Notes: generated by a model not told the origin, from the letters alone. A stretch of DNA of 64,000 bases from JACDAN01 sp963801855 (GCA_963801855.1 CAWDGK010000002.1:930001-994000), one strand, 5' to 3'; counted from the stretch's first letter, positions 16,807 through 26,270 are shown. Program-made: numbers and translations.

Positions 16807-16825
16807 TAAGGTGATCGGCTAAGGT
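16807..16825 (+). promoter_or_regulatory. Direct repeat with two TAAGGT -10-like hexamers before tRNA-Pro
   Basis: TAAGGTGATCGGC followed by TAAGGTGTCGGC; both hexamers fit TANNNT and the second ends eight bases before the tRNA. Either could be the -10 of the tRNA promoter; no convincing -35. Confidence 0.35.
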
Positions 16826-16833
16826 GTCGGCCA

Positions 16834-16908
16834 CGGGGCGTGGCGCAGCCTGGTTAGCGCGCTAGTCTGGGGGACTAGAGGTCCCGAGTTCAAATCTCGG
16901 CGCCCCGA
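16834..16908 (+). tRNA. tRNA-Pro (anticodon GGG)
   Basis: Full cloverleaf by eye: acceptor CGGGGCG/CGCCCCG with the C1-G72 pair diagnostic of bacterial tRNA-Pro, D stem GCGC/GCGC, anticodon stem CTAGT/ACTAG with loop CTGGGGG (anticodon GGG at 16869-16871), T arm CCGAG-TTCAAAT-CTCGG, discriminator A at 16908. CCA is not encoded. Confidence 0.97.
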
Positions 16909-16962
16909 TTGAAGTTCGCCGGTCCGGTTACTCAGAGCGCCTGTAGCGAGTCGCCGAAGCTG

Positions 16963-16993
16963 GGGTTCCACGGCTTTCACGGGGTCGGAACCC
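16963..16993 (+). terminator. Hairpin after tRNA-Pro
   Basis: GGGTTCC/GGAACCC 7-bp stem with a 17-base loop, directly before TTGTAAG. Weak support as a terminator; its end abuts the -35 of the next gene. Confidence 0.35.
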
Positions 16994-17022
16994 TTGTAAG
17001 AAATCGATCGAAGGTCTAGCTT
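16994..17022 (+). promoter_or_regulatory. Sigma-70-type leaderless promoter of the S8 peptidase gene
   Basis: TTGTAA (16994-16999), a 17-base spacer, then TAGCTT (17017-17022), which ends six bases before the GTG start at 17029. Good -35/-10 geometry, leaderless mRNA predicted. Confidence 0.65.
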
Positions 17023-17028
17023 GAGCTT

Positions 17029-19752
17029 GTGCGGAAGCTTGCTTTTCTCGTCGCTGTGGTCGCGGTGTTTTCGCTCCCGGCCACGGCCGCCGATGCAGCC
17101 AAGCGGCCCGGAACGCCGAAACCGTCGGTCGTCCTTCGCGCGATCTCCGGAGTAGCGAAGACCACGCCGTTCGCTTCGGGTAGAACGGCTGCGAGGAGCG
17201 CCCGGCGCGCGTTCGCGCGAAAGCAGTTCTGCCCTGCGAGCAACGCCCTCGCCAGGCATCACACCCAGGTCGTGAGGCGAATCAAGGTCGCCAAGAGGCG
17301 GCGGGCGAGGGGAACGGTTCGACGCCTCACCCGGCTCGACGGCCGTTCGATCAAGGCTCGCGCGCTGGTGCTGCGGTCTCTTCCGGTCGGGAAGGCGTGC
17401 GGCGGCCCGCCGGCGGTTGCGGTGGACGGCTCGATCAAGCCGCAGAGCAAGAGACTTCCCCCCATCGGCGGGTCGGGCCCGCGCCCGCTCGCACGCGTGG
17501 TCGACGCCTACGGCGAGGGAATCGACTTCGTCGCGAACGAGCTGATCGTCAGCGGCAGCGACGCGGCTGTTCGGGCGCTCGTCAGGCGCTGGAACGGCAA
17601 GATCCTCGCGACGGCTGACCTGACCAGGGCCGGCGGGAAGCGCAAGCAGTTCCTGGTTCGGATCAATGCCAGCAAGGCCGACGAGACCCGTCTGTCAAGC
17701 GACCTGGACGCGCTCGCCAAGGCCAGTGGTGCGGCAAGCGTCTCGAGCGACCTGGGCCTGGACCTCCTGGCGGCGGCTGGGCGTGAGACGCGCCGCGGCT
17801 CCACGGTCGGCGTCAACTACGTCAACCAGGGATCCGCGATCGGCTCGGCGATCGCCAGGGAGGCGCCGGAGGGACCAAACGGCTTCGCCACCACCGGGCC
17901 CGGCTGGGATTCCAACGCGTTCAACTGGAAGCACATGTCCGCAACCTCTACGCAGGGGGTTGGCACTGCGCAGGCGTGGCAGCTGCTCGCGCGCAGCGGT
18001 CGCTCGGCCAACCGCGTCGGTCTAGCGGTGCTGGACATGGGCTTCGCGCCGGTCACCAACGGGCCTGACTTCGGCGCCCCGCTCACGGCGATCTCGAACG
18101 TTCCGTTCACCTCTGCCCTCGGGACGTCGAACATCTCGAACTGCGGTTCTCCCTGCCCGTGGCACGGGACGAGCGTGGCGAACACGGCGTTCGCGGTGCC
18201 TGACAACAACCTCGGCGTCGCCGGCACCGGAGGGCTCGTGGCGAATCGCATCGTCATCTTCACCCTCTACGACTTCTTCACCAGCATCACCGCCGTCATC
18301 GAAGCGCGGGTCGCAGGCGCGAGGGTTCTGAACATGAGCTACGGCGCCGGCGTTCCGGCGATTCTGTCCTGGTCGGTGATCCCGTTCGAAATTGCCACCG
18401 CAGCGGTGCACACAACCGGAATGACCCTGATGGCGGCTGCCGGCAACGACAGCACGAACGTTGACGACACGGACTGCTTCATCGTGTGCTGGGAGGAGAC
18501 CTTGTGGACGCCGTGTGAGAACGTCGGCGTCTTCTGCGTGGGCGCACTGGGTCATGACACCGTGAACCGCGCGGGCTACTCGAACTACGGCAAGTCAGGC
18601 GGCGGTGTCGATTTGTTCGCGCCCGGCACCGTCCTCGTCGGACGCGATCCGAGCACGCCCGGCGTCCAGCAGACCCAGGGGACGAGTTCCGCCTCGCCCT
18701 ACCTCGCGGGCGTTGCCGCCCTTGTTCGCGCCGCCGACCCGGGCCTGTCCGCCAACGACCTCGAGCGAATCCTGAAGGAGACCGCGAAGACGTCGAGCGA
18801 CGGCAACGTGCGCAAGTACGTCGACGCTCTCGCGGCCGTGAAACGCGCGCTGCCACGGCTGGTCAAGATCGACGTCCCGGTGTCGGGCAGCTCGATCGAC
18901 AAGGGGGCTCCCGTTCAGTTTTCGGCGTTCGTCTACGACGACGACCTCGGAGCGCCGGCCTCGATCACCTGGACACGGACGGGCGGAGCGGTGATCGGCA
19001 CGGGCGCGAGCTTCTCGACGACCGCGCTGCCCTACGGCACGACCGACGTCCAGGTGCGGGTCGTCTTCCCCGACGGCTTCGCCGTCACCGACCAAGTGCG
19101 CATCACGATCACGAACACGCCGCCGACCGTGAGGATCTCGCAGCCCTCGAACGGGAGCAGCTTCTACCAGAACGAGACGGTTCCGCTGAGCGGCACGAGC
19201 AGTGACATCAACCAGCCCGACTCGTACCGTTTGCGCGACGAGCAAGTCTCCTGGTTCCGGGACGGATCGGCTACACCGTTCGCAACAGGGCACAGCGTCA
19301 CCCTGAACCTGACCGGTGTGTCGGTCGGTTCGCACACGATCACCATGCGGGGAACGGACGATGCCGGAGCAACGGCAAGCGAGTCGATCACGATCAACGT
19401 CGCCCCGGCCTCGGCAAACCCGCCGCCCACCGTGTCGATCACAAGCCCGACCGACGGCGCGTCGCAATACGCGTGTTGCCAGGAGCCTCACCCGGACAAC
19501 CGCTGGTACGCGATCTTCAACTTCCAGGCGAACGCGAGCGACCCGAACGGCGACCCCCTGACGTACACGTGGACGGAAACGCTTCTTCCGGGCGGCACTC
19601 CGCAGGTCAGGTCGACCGTCCAGGATCCCGAGAACCAGAAGGTGTACTGGGGGGGTTGCGCCGAGCAGGGACACGACTGGCGTCTCTCCGTGTCGGACGG
19701 CACGAGCACTCGGAGCGCAGTCGTTCGGGTCCATGTGAGCGTGCTCTGCTGA
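17029..19752 (+). CDS. Secreted S8 (subtilisin-like) serine peptidase with Ig-like repeats
   Basis: 907 residues. Sec signal peptide (MRKLAFLVAVVAVFSLPATAADA, cut to the hydrophobic core here) then a very basic, Arg/Lys-rich propeptide (to about 150). Peptidase domain about 320-620: catalytic Asp in LAVLDMGFAP, His in PWHGTSVAN, oxyanion Asn in MAAAGNDST, Ser in GTSSASPYLAG. After it come two or three PKD/Ig-like beta domains (IDVPVSGSSIDKGAPVQFSA; TVRISQPSNGSSFYQNE; VSITSPTDGAS) and a Cys-containing C-terminal domain. Probably exported and extracellular. First gene of an accessory secreted-protein stretch. Confidence 0.9.
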   Translation: MRKLAFLVAVVAVFSLPATAADAAKRPGTPKPSVVLRAISGVAKTTPFASGRTAARSARRAFARKQFCPASNALARHHTQVVRRIKVAKRRRARGTVRRLTRLDGRSIKARALVLRSLPVGKACGGPPAVAVDGSIKPQSKRLPPIGGSGPRPLARVVDAYGEGIDFVANELIVSGSDAAVRALVRRWNGKILATADLTRAGGKRKQFLVRINASKADETRLSSDLDALAKASGAASVSSDLGLDLLAAAGRETRRGSTVGVNYVNQGSAIGSAIAREAPEGPNGFATTGPGWDSNAFNWKHMSATSTQGVGTAQAWQLLARSGRSANRVGLAVLDMGFAPVTNGPDFGAPLTAISNVPFTSALGTSNISNCGSPCPWHGTSVANTAFAVPDNNLGVAGTGGLVANRIVIFTLYDFFTSITAVIEARVAGARVLNMSYGAGVPAILSWSVIPFEIATAAVHTTGMTLMAAAGNDSTNVDDTDCFIVCWEETLWTPCENVGVFCVGALGHDTVNRAGYSNYGKSGGGVDLFAPGTVLVGRDPSTPGVQQTQGTSSASPYLAGVAALVRAADPGLSANDLERILKETAKTSSDGNVRKYVDALAAVKRALPRLVKIDVPVSGSSIDKGAPVQFSAFVYDDDLGAPASITWTRTGGAVIGTGASFSTTALPYGTTDVQVRVVFPDGFAVTDQVRITITNTPPTVRISQPSNGSSFYQNETVPLSGTSSDINQPDSYRLRDEQVSWFRDGSATPFATGHSVTLNLTGVSVGSHTITMRGTDDAGATASESITINVAPASANPPPTVSITSPTDGASQYACCQEPHPDNRWYAIFNFQANASDPNGDPLTYTWTETLLPGGTPQVRSTVQDPENQKVYWGGCAEQGHDWRLSVSDGTSTRSAVVRVHVSVLC

Positions 19753-19848
19753 CGCGCGCTCGCGGCGGGCTCGGCGCTCTCCTGGTCCGCCGTCTGACGA
19801 TTCGCTGACGCGCGGGACCTTTGAGCTCCTCGGAGCCGTAGCAGGAGC

Positions 19849-20805
19849 GTGAATCGTCGCGACTTCGTGGTCAGCGCGGCCGCCCTGGCTCTTGCTCCCG
19901 ATGCCCTTGCGCGCCGCCTTGGCGGAGGAACGCCCGCCGCGCTCGTCACCGCCGACCTGGAGTCACGGATCGTGGCGTTCGACCTCGAGACCGGCCGGCG
20001 GGTCGCAGCGATCAAGACGCTCCCTGATCCGCGCAGCATCCAGACAGTCGGAACGGTGGCGATCGTTGCCCACAGCGCGCAGGGCGCACTGAGTCTCATC
20101 AAGCCGGATCTCACGGTCGGGCGGGTCGTCCGGGGACTCGACGAGCCTCGCTACGCGGCGGCCTCGCCGAATGGGCGCTTCGCCTTCGTGACCGACTCCG
20201 GCCTCGGTGGACTGGCAGTCGTCGACGTCCTCAACGGACGGATTGTCGCCCGAACCGCGCTCGGCGGCCCCGCCAGGCACCTCTCGGTCGACCCGTCCGG
20301 CAGGTGGTTGTGGGCGGCCCTTGGCTCAAAGGCGAACCGGATCGCGATCGTCGACGTCCGCGATCCCAGGAGGCCGCGTCTACTGGGCCGCATCCGGCCG
20401 TCGTTCCTCGTGCACGACGTCGGGTTCGCACCGGGAGGCCGCAGGGTGTGGGTGACGTCCGGCGACACGCGGACGATCGCGATCTTCGACGCCCGAACCG
20501 GGCGGGCAGTGACGCGATTACGGGCAGACGCGCCGCCCCAGCACGTGACGTTCTTCGGCCGACGCGCGTTCGTCACGAGCGGAGACGACGGGACCCTGAG
20601 AGTGCACTCCGTCTCGACGGGCCGGCTGCTCGGCGAGCGGGTGATCCCGAAGGGCTCGTTCAACGTCCAGGAGGCTCGCGGGCGAATCCTGACCCCGTCG
20701 CTCTCAACCGGGACGCTGTGCATCCACGATGCGAGTGGAAAGCGGCTCCACCGCCTCGACGCCGCCCGCTCGTCCCACGACGCGTGCTACATCGAGGCCG
20801 GATGA
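19849..20805 (+). CDS. Exported beta-propeller (YncE-like) protein, Tat signal
   Basis: 318 residues. N-terminal MNRRDFVVSAAALALAPDA is a twin-arginine signal (RRDF) with hydrophobic core. The rest is a series of about seven 40-residue propeller blades with recurring VDVxNGRIV/VDPSGRWL/FDARTGRAV signatures as in YncE and 6-phosphogluconolactonase-like folds. No catalytic residues can be assigned, so lactonase activity is not claimed. GTG start; a strong hairpin terminator follows. Confidence 0.8.
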   Translation: MNRRDFVVSAAALALAPDALARRLGGGTPAALVTADLESRIVAFDLETGRRVAAIKTLPDPRSIQTVGTVAIVAHSAQGALSLIKPDLTVGRVVRGLDEPRYAAASPNGRFAFVTDSGLGGLAVVDVLNGRIVARTALGGPARHLSVDPSGRWLWAALGSKANRIAIVDVRDPRRPRLLGRIRPSFLVHDVGFAPGGRRVWVTSGDTRTIAIFDARTGRAVTRLRADAPPQHVTFFGRRAFVTSGDDGTLRVHSVSTGRLLGERVIPKGSFNVQEARGRILTPSLSTGTLCIHDASGKRLHRLDAARSSHDACYIEAG

Positions 20806-20808
20806 AGA

Positions 20809-20836
20809 GAGGGCGCCGGCAGGTGCCGGCGCCCTC
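20809..20836. terminator. Bidirectional terminator between convergent genes
   Basis: Perfect 13-bp stem GAGGGCGCCGGCA-GG-TGCCGGCGCCCTC followed on the plus strand by GATTGTTCCTTGCTT (T-rich). Lies between the propeller gene and the convergent minus-strand secreted protein. Confidence 0.8.
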
Positions 20837-20860
20837 GATTGTTCCTTGCTTGGGAGCTCC

Positions 20861-21496
20861 CTAGCGGCGGACGAGCACGAAGGCGCTCGTTGCCCGGAGG
20901 TACCCGGGGGTCTGCGGGACGGAGATCCGCACGCGATGACTGCCGCGCGGCAACCGTGCCGTGAACGCCGCGCTCAGATTGGTTCCGCGCAGCTGGATCT
21001 TCTTGACGTTCGCCCAGCGATTGCCGGAGAGGAGGCGCTGGAACCAGACGACGCGCGAGACGTGCGCCGGCTGAGCCTGCATCGTTACCCGGTACTGGCC
21101 GTTTCGGGCGCTGATCACACGAAGGCCGACCTTCGGCAGGACATGGGCATACGGCTCCTGCGCGCTCGCCCGGTTGTTCGAGGTAGCGGTGTAGCTCGTT
21201 CGAATGACGGGGCGGTGGGCGTACGTGAACTCACCGGTCCCGTCGGTGCGAAGCGTGACGGTTCTCGTGGTGCCGCGGTACGGGGTGATCGTCAGCTGGA
21301 CGGTCTGGTTCCCTTGGCCGTTGGTGAGCTCTCCGGAGAGCCGGACGAGCTCGCCGTAACGGACTGTCGTGATCGACCCCTGTGGGCCGCCGCTCGGCTT
21401 TCCGATCGCGAGATTGAGGGACGGCGCTTGCGCGACGGCCGGGGCGACAGCGGCAAGGCTGAGAGCTGCCGCGGCGCCGAGTACAAACTTCTTCAT
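20861..21496 (-). CDS. Secreted hypothetical protein with Ig-like domains
   Basis: 211 residues. Clear Sec signal peptide, MKKFVLGAAAALSLAAVAP then AVAQA. Mature part looks like two beta-sandwich (Ig/filamin-like) units: GELVRLSGELTNGQGNQTVQ with ITPYRGTTRTVTLRTDGTGE, and RVISARNGQYRVTMQAQPAH with HRVRISVPQTPGYLRATS. ATG 21496 has GAAGGGAG just upstream. The frame is open 77 codons further up, but the signal peptide sets this start. Function unknown; probably surface or matrix. Confidence 0.75.
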   Translation of the reverse strand: MKKFVLGAAAALSLAAVAPAVAQAPSLNLAIGKPSGGPQGSITTVRYGELVRLSGELTNGQGNQTVQLTITPYRGTTRTVTLRTDGTGEFTYAHRPVIRTSYTATSNNRASAQEPYAHVLPKVGLRVISARNGQYRVTMQAQPAHVSRVVWFQRLLSGNRWANVKKIQLRGTNLSAAFTARLPRGSHRVRISVPQTPGYLRATSAFVLVRR

Positions 21497-21733
21497 GGTG
21501 CTCCCTTCGCGTGAGAAAAGAATCGTGTCCCGATTCATATGGCCGACCGTCCTGGCTTTTATGCGTCGAAAAGCGCACTTTTTCAGAACCTTTACGTCTC
21601 CTGTCCTGTCCCCGATCCCCTCACGCGAGGGATTGGCACCACGGTCGCAGGCCCCGATGTTCGGCTCGTAGGCCCCGACGGAAGGAGAGGGACCGAGACA
21701 GCTCTGCGGCCGCTGAGCTCCGTTCAAACCAGC

Positions 21734-24652
21734 ATGGCCGCAAGACTCAGGTTCGTCTCAGGCGCCCTCGTGGCAGCCGCAGTACTTCTCGCCGCCGCTT
21801 CACCGACACCGGCCGCGACCCTAGGAACGCCCACACTGCTCTCGCCGGCTCCCGGTGCAGCGGCTCAGGCCCTCCCGGCATTTGCGTGGAGCGCCGTTCC
21901 CGGTGCCGCGCGCTACGAGTTCCAGCTCGCTGCTGACGCGGGCTTCAACTCTCCCGTCCTCGGGCGCGGGGAGGACCAGTTCTTCACCCGGAACACGCGT
22001 GCGACGGTCAAGAAGACCGCGCCCAACGGCACGTACTACTGGCGCGTTCGCGCCGCGACCGCGGACGGCTCTGTCTCTCCGTGGGCTGCGCCTCGGCAGC
22101 TGCGCAAGGGCTGGACTCTTGCGCCCGCCTTGCAGGCGCCCGCCCACGGGGCGATCGTGTCGCACCCGAGCAACCCGCTGGTCCTGCGGTGGTCGTCCGT
22201 CCCTCACGCCTCCAAGTACCTGGTGACGATCGCGAGCGATCCACTTCTCGGATCGGCAGTCGGTGGACAGCAGAACGTCGAGACCGGGGGAACCGTCTAC
22301 GCGCCTCGCTCGCTCCTCCTTCCGCCCGGCACCTATTACTGGGGCGTGACGCCGCTCGACGCGCAGGGCCACCGCGGGGTTCCTTCCCCGGTCGCCTCCT
22401 TCACCTGGATCTGGCCGACGGCGACTGCCCCGGCCGTCAACGACCTAATGGCCGAGACGGAAGTCTTCGATCCGATGTTCTCGTGGGCACCTGTCCCCGG
22501 GGCGGCGAAATACGACCTGGAGGTCAACCCGACTGCCGACTTCTCGCCCGGCTCGAAGGTGTGCTGCACCGGCTCGATCATCGCGACGTCTCACTCTCCG
22601 ACCTCGATGCTCCGGGACAACACGTACTACTGGCGGGTCAGGGCGCTCGACGCCTTCGGCAACGCCGGACAGTGGAATCTGGGCACGCCTTTCGCGAAGA
22701 CCTTCGACAAGGTTCCGCCGGTGACGTCCCCCAGCATCAAGAACGTCCGCATGCGCGACAACCTGTCGGACCCGGGCAGCGATCTCGACGGCTCGACGGC
22801 CGGCTATCAGACCCGCGTTCCCTTGATCAGCTGGAGCCCGGTCCCCGGAGCGTCGAGTTACGAGGTCGACGTCTTCCCCTACGAGGGTGGCATGTGCAAC
22901 TGGTCGGATATCAACACGGACCACTGGCGGGTCGTGACAGCGACCACAGCGTGGACGATGCTCGGGTCGGGCTGGGGCGGCGTCAAGCCCTACGACGACG
23001 ATCGTCAGGTCGCGAACGACGGCATTCACGCACCGATCGCCGGAAAGTCCTACTGCGCCCGAGTGCGTGCCCGAGCCGATCGGGACTCGAGCATGCAGGA
23101 GGTCTACGGCGACTACACCTATTTGAACGACGGAACCGGCTCGGCCTTCACGTGGCTCGGCCCACCGGCCGGCGGAGCATGCTCGCCCTCGTGCGTCCCC
23201 CATAACCTCGGCACCGACGACTATCTGCTCCCGACGACCGGCACGTCGACCACCCGGATGCCCCTCTTCACCTGGAAGCCGATGGCCGGCAAGGCGAGCT
23301 ACTACGTCCTGGTGGCCAAGGACCCGTCCTTCAGCAACATCGTCGACTACGCGTTCACGCAGCAGCCGGCCTACGCGCCGCGCACAGGCTTTGCGGCGAC
23401 GACCTACTCGGACGAGGAGACGCTGTACTACTGGGCGGTGCTTCCCGCGACGAGCGCGAACGGCGACGGGGCAGTCGGCAACCCGCTGGAAGCCGCACCG
23501 CACAACTTCCAGAAGCTCTCGGTTCCGCCGACGCTCATGAGCCCGGCAGCGGGCTCCGACGTCCTCGGGCAGCCGACGTTCAGGTGGACATCGGCCGAGG
23601 CGGCGAGGCACTACCGGCTGCAGGTCTCACACGACCCGGCTTTCGGCACCCTGCTCGACGACCTCACCACGGCCTCGACCGCCTACACGAGCTCCACGTC
23701 GTACCCGGCCGACACGCTGCTCTACTGGCGCGTACGGGCCAGTGACGAGAACACGGTCGGGCTTCGCTGGTCGGCCGTCGGGAGCTTCCAGCGGCGTCTC
23801 CCGACCCCGACACCGAGGTTCGACACGTCAGCAGGCGACATGTTCCCGCTGATGTCGTGGGCCCCGATCCAGGGGGCGGTCTCCTACCGCCTGGCCGTAG
23901 ACGAGCCGGACGGCGACCACAGCGAATTCGACGACTTCCGCTCGGCCGCCGCGACCTTCACGAAGATGACCGGCACCGGCGTCGCCGGGATCCGGCTCCG
24001 GGCCAATTTCCCGACGAAGACCGGCCAGACGACGTCTGGACCGTGGTCGCCGACCGTCCAGTTCACACGGACGATGAGCGAGCCGACCGGAGCCGCGACG
24101 GACGCCTCGGGTGACCATCTGCTGTTCACCTGGGATCCCAAGCCTGGAGCGAAGCAGTACCGCCTGCTCGTCTCCAACCGCGAGGACTTCGCGACATCCG
24201 TCGAGGACGTGTCGACCGACAACTCGAGCTATGCGCCCAACCTGACGAATCCCGGCTACCTGCAGGGCGGAGCCTTCTTCTGGAAGGTCGCCGCCGTGGA
24301 TGAGGATCGCAACGTAGGCGACTACACGCGTGCCCATTCCTTCACGCTGAAGAAGAGCTCCCCGACAGGCCCCGGCGCGATCAAGGTGTCCCAGCGCCTC
24401 CGGCTCGGAGTCAAGGGCCGCCTTCGCGCCAAGCGGATGAGCCGCGTCGTCGTGACGGTGAAAGCCGGCGGTCGTGTGCTGGCCGGTGCAAAGGTGCGCG
24501 GCCTCGGATCCGGCCTGAAGCCCCGCTGGAGGGCGACGAACCGCAAGGGCCAGGTCGTCTTCCGATTCCGTCCCAAGGCACGCGGCAAGGTGCTCTTCCA
24601 GGCCACGAAACGCGGCTACCTGGTCGGCGCCGTCCAGACCCGGATCCGCTGA
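21734..24652 (+). CDS. Large secreted FnIII-like repeat protein
   Basis: 972 residues with an N-terminal signal peptide (RLRFVSGALVAAAVLLAAAS). At least seven repeats follow, each with a core like FAWSAVPGAARYEFQLAADA ... TYYWRVRA.D..G (fibronectin-III-like strands: Trp, PGA.-Y, YWRVRA). Last 85 residues are a different, Lys/Arg-rich beta domain (VVVTVKAGGRVLAGAKVRG). Divergent from the secreted Ig-like gene, sharing a 237-base intergenic region. ATG 21734 chosen because of the signal peptide; upstream frame to 21539 is likely noncoding. Likely cell-surface adhesion or matrix; no enzyme motif seen. Confidence 0.8.
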   Translation: MAARLRFVSGALVAAAVLLAAASPTPAATLGTPTLLSPAPGAAAQALPAFAWSAVPGAARYEFQLAADAGFNSPVLGRGEDQFFTRNTRATVKKTAPNGTYYWRVRAATADGSVSPWAAPRQLRKGWTLAPALQAPAHGAIVSHPSNPLVLRWSSVPHASKYLVTIASDPLLGSAVGGQQNVETGGTVYAPRSLLLPPGTYYWGVTPLDAQGHRGVPSPVASFTWIWPTATAPAVNDLMAETEVFDPMFSWAPVPGAAKYDLEVNPTADFSPGSKVCCTGSIIATSHSPTSMLRDNTYYWRVRALDAFGNAGQWNLGTPFAKTFDKVPPVTSPSIKNVRMRDNLSDPGSDLDGSTAGYQTRVPLISWSPVPGASSYEVDVFPYEGGMCNWSDINTDHWRVVTATTAWTMLGSGWGGVKPYDDDRQVANDGIHAPIAGKSYCARVRARADRDSSMQEVYGDYTYLNDGTGSAFTWLGPPAGGACSPSCVPHNLGTDDYLLPTTGTSTTRMPLFTWKPMAGKASYYVLVAKDPSFSNIVDYAFTQQPAYAPRTGFAATTYSDEETLYYWAVLPATSANGDGAVGNPLEAAPHNFQKLSVPPTLMSPAAGSDVLGQPTFRWTSAEAARHYRLQVSHDPAFGTLLDDLTTASTAYTSSTSYPADTLLYWRVRASDENTVGLRWSAVGSFQRRLPTPTPRFDTSAGDMFPLMSWAPIQGAVSYRLAVDEPDGDHSEFDDFRSAAATFTKMTGTGVAGIRLRANFPTKTGQTTSGPWSPTVQFTRTMSEPTGAATDASGDHLLFTWDPKPGAKQYRLLVSNREDFATSVEDVSTDNSSYAPNLTNPGYLQGGAFFWKVAAVDEDRNVGDYTRAHSFTLKKSSPTGPGAIKVSQRLRLGVKGRLRAKRMSRVVVTVKAGGRVLAGAKVRGLGSGLKPRWRATNRKGQVVFRFRPKARGKVLFQATKRGYLVGAVQTRIR

Positions 24653-24654
24653 CC

Positions 24655-25668
24655 CTAGGCGTCGACGAAGACGTCGGCGCCGCAGCCGAAGACCAGCGCA
24701 TCGAGGAGGTCCGCGGACGCCACCCCCGCGAGGGAGCGGTGTCCGAGATCCACCGCGATGTCCGGCCACGAGTCGAGCGCAAGCGCTGCTGCGCCCTCGT
24801 CCGCTCCGAAGCAGAGGAGCGTCCCGGCGTCGCAGACCTCGCGCCTCATGGAGAGGCGGCGTGCGCCCGTTTCGAGCTCGCGGAGCTCCTCGAGTGGATC
24901 GATGCGGACGTTCGAGTCAGAGCCGATGCAGATGCCGATCCCGCGCTCGCGTAGCCGCTCGAAGGGGGCGAAGCCGTCTCCGAGGTTCGCCTCCGTCGTC
25001 GGGCAGAGGCAGACGCGTGAGCCGGTCTCGGAGAGAAGGTCGAGTTCCTGGTCGTCGGCGTGCGTCGCATGGACGACCGTCGTCCTCGGGCCAAGGCAGC
25101 CCGTCTTGGCCAGGAGCTCGATCGGCCGGACCCCGTGCTCGGCCAGGCACTCCTCGATTTCGCGTGGCTGCTCGTCCGCGTGGACGTGAAGGACGAGCCG
25201 TTCGCCTTCTGCGTAACGGCCGATCTCCTCGAGCCAGCCGGGCGGGCAGGCGCGGACGGAGTGGGGGGCGCATCCAACCCGGATCCCGGCCGCCCGGAGC
25301 TCCTCCAGTTGCGCGATGTACTCGGACGGGGAGGATTGCCGAAACCGTTCGCTTCCGCCTCGCGCGTAGGCGCCGAGCAGAAGCGTGATCTCGATGCCCG
25401 CCTCGCCGGCCGCCGCGACGGCTGCATGGGCCTCCGCAAGTCCGAGGTAGTGGAACTCGCCGACGGCGGTGTACCCCGCGGACCGTAGCTCGCGGTAGGT
25501 CTCGGCGTAGCGCTCGCGGACGAGCTCCGGAGTCTGGAGCTCGGCCTCGGCGATCATCACGTCACGCCAGGCCCAGAAGTCGGCACCGGCGCGGCGGCCC
25601 CGAAGGCCCCGCTGGAAGGCGTGGCAGTGAGCGTTGACGAAACCCGGGAGGATCATGAAGGCAACCAT
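24655..25668 (-). CDS. HutF-like amidohydrolase (formimidoylglutamate deiminase family), short N-terminus
   Basis: 337-residue metal-dependent amidohydrolase. Metal ligands all present: NAHCHAFQRG (HxH), LHVHADEQ, VVHATHADDQ, and Asp in GSDSNVRIDP. LPGFVNAHCHAFQRGLRG and DFWAWRDVM closely match formimidoylglutamate deiminase (HutF, histidine degradation). HutF is normally about 450 residues; the N-terminal beta-sandwich strands (about 60 residues) are missing because the gene begins right at the barrel and the divergent pgsA-like gene starts 53 bases away. No other hut gene is nearby, so the substrate is uncertain. Confidence 0.75.
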   Translation of the reverse strand: MVAFMILPGFVNAHCHAFQRGLRGRRAGADFWAWRDVMIAEAELQTPELVRERYAETYRELRSAGYTAVGEFHYLGLAEAHAAVAAAGEAGIEITLLLGAYARGGSERFRQSSPSEYIAQLEELRAAGIRVGCAPHSVRACPPGWLEEIGRYAEGERLVLHVHADEQPREIEECLAEHGVRPIELLAKTGCLGPRTTVVHATHADDQELDLLSETGSRVCLCPTTEANLGDGFAPFERLRERGIGICIGSDSNVRIDPLEELRELETGARRLSMRREVCDAGTLLCFGADEGAAALALDSWPDIAVDLGHRSLAGVASADLLDALVFGCGADVFVDA

Positions 25669-25708
25669 TCTCCAGAGCGGCGTGGCTTTGCGCGGAACAA
25701 CGCACCAC

Positions 25709-25714
25709 TATCCT
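25709..25714 (+). promoter_or_regulatory. Leaderless -10 for the CDP-alcohol transferase gene
   Basis: TATCCT seven bases before ATG 25722, no Shine-Dalgarno; weak TTTGCG -35 about 16 bases further up. Confidence 0.5.
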
Positions 25715-25721
25715 CCTCGGG

Positions 25722-26270
25722 ATGGCCGAACGAGTCGTCCCGCTGCGTCTTGCCCACATCCCGAACGCGCTGACGATCGCGCGGTTCGCCGCGATCCCGG
25801 TCTTCATCGTGCTTCTCGTCAACGCGGACGAGGGGCACAGCTGGGCCGCCGCCCTGCTGTTCGCCGCAGCCGGTGCGACGGATCAGATCGACGGCTGGCT
25901 CGCTCGCCGCTGGAAGGTCGAGTCCCGCTTCGGGACCGTTGCGGACCCGCTCGCCGACCGGCTGATGATCGATACCGCCGTCGTCGGCCTGTACCTCCAT
26001 GGCCGCCTGCCCTGGCCGGCCCTCGTGCTGATCCTCGTGCGTGACGTCGTGCTCGTTGCCGGGTACAAGCTCGTCGTGCCCCGCGGACACGAGCTTTCGG
26101 TGAGTTTCGTCGGCAAGGCTGCGACGTGGCTCCTCTACGCCGCCCTTGGCCTGATGCTCGCCACTCGCGACGGGACGGACTTTCCCCTGGTCTTGTTCTG
26201 GATCGGGCTCGGCCTGTCGCTCGTCGCTGGAGCGGCGTACGTCGCAGGCGCGCTCAGGAGCCGGTCGTGA
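25722..26270 (+). CDS. CDP-alcohol phosphatidyltransferase (PgsA-like)
   Basis: 182-residue membrane enzyme transferring phosphatidyl from CDP-DAG to an alcohol (glycerol phosphate or inositol phosphate). The family signature DGxxAR(x8)GxxxDxxxD is complete: DQIDGWLARRWKVES then RFGTVADPLADR. About five to six transmembrane helices. Stop overlaps the next GTG (GTGA). Exact acceptor alcohol not decidable here. Confidence 0.88.
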   Translation: MAERVVPLRLAHIPNALTIARFAAIPVFIVLLVNADEGHSWAAALLFAAAGATDQIDGWLARRWKVESRFGTVADPLADRLMIDTAVVGLYLHGRLPWPALVLILVRDVVLVAGYKLVVPRGHELSVSFVGKAATWLLYAALGLMLATRDGTDFPLVLFWIGLGLSLVAGAAYVAGALRSRS

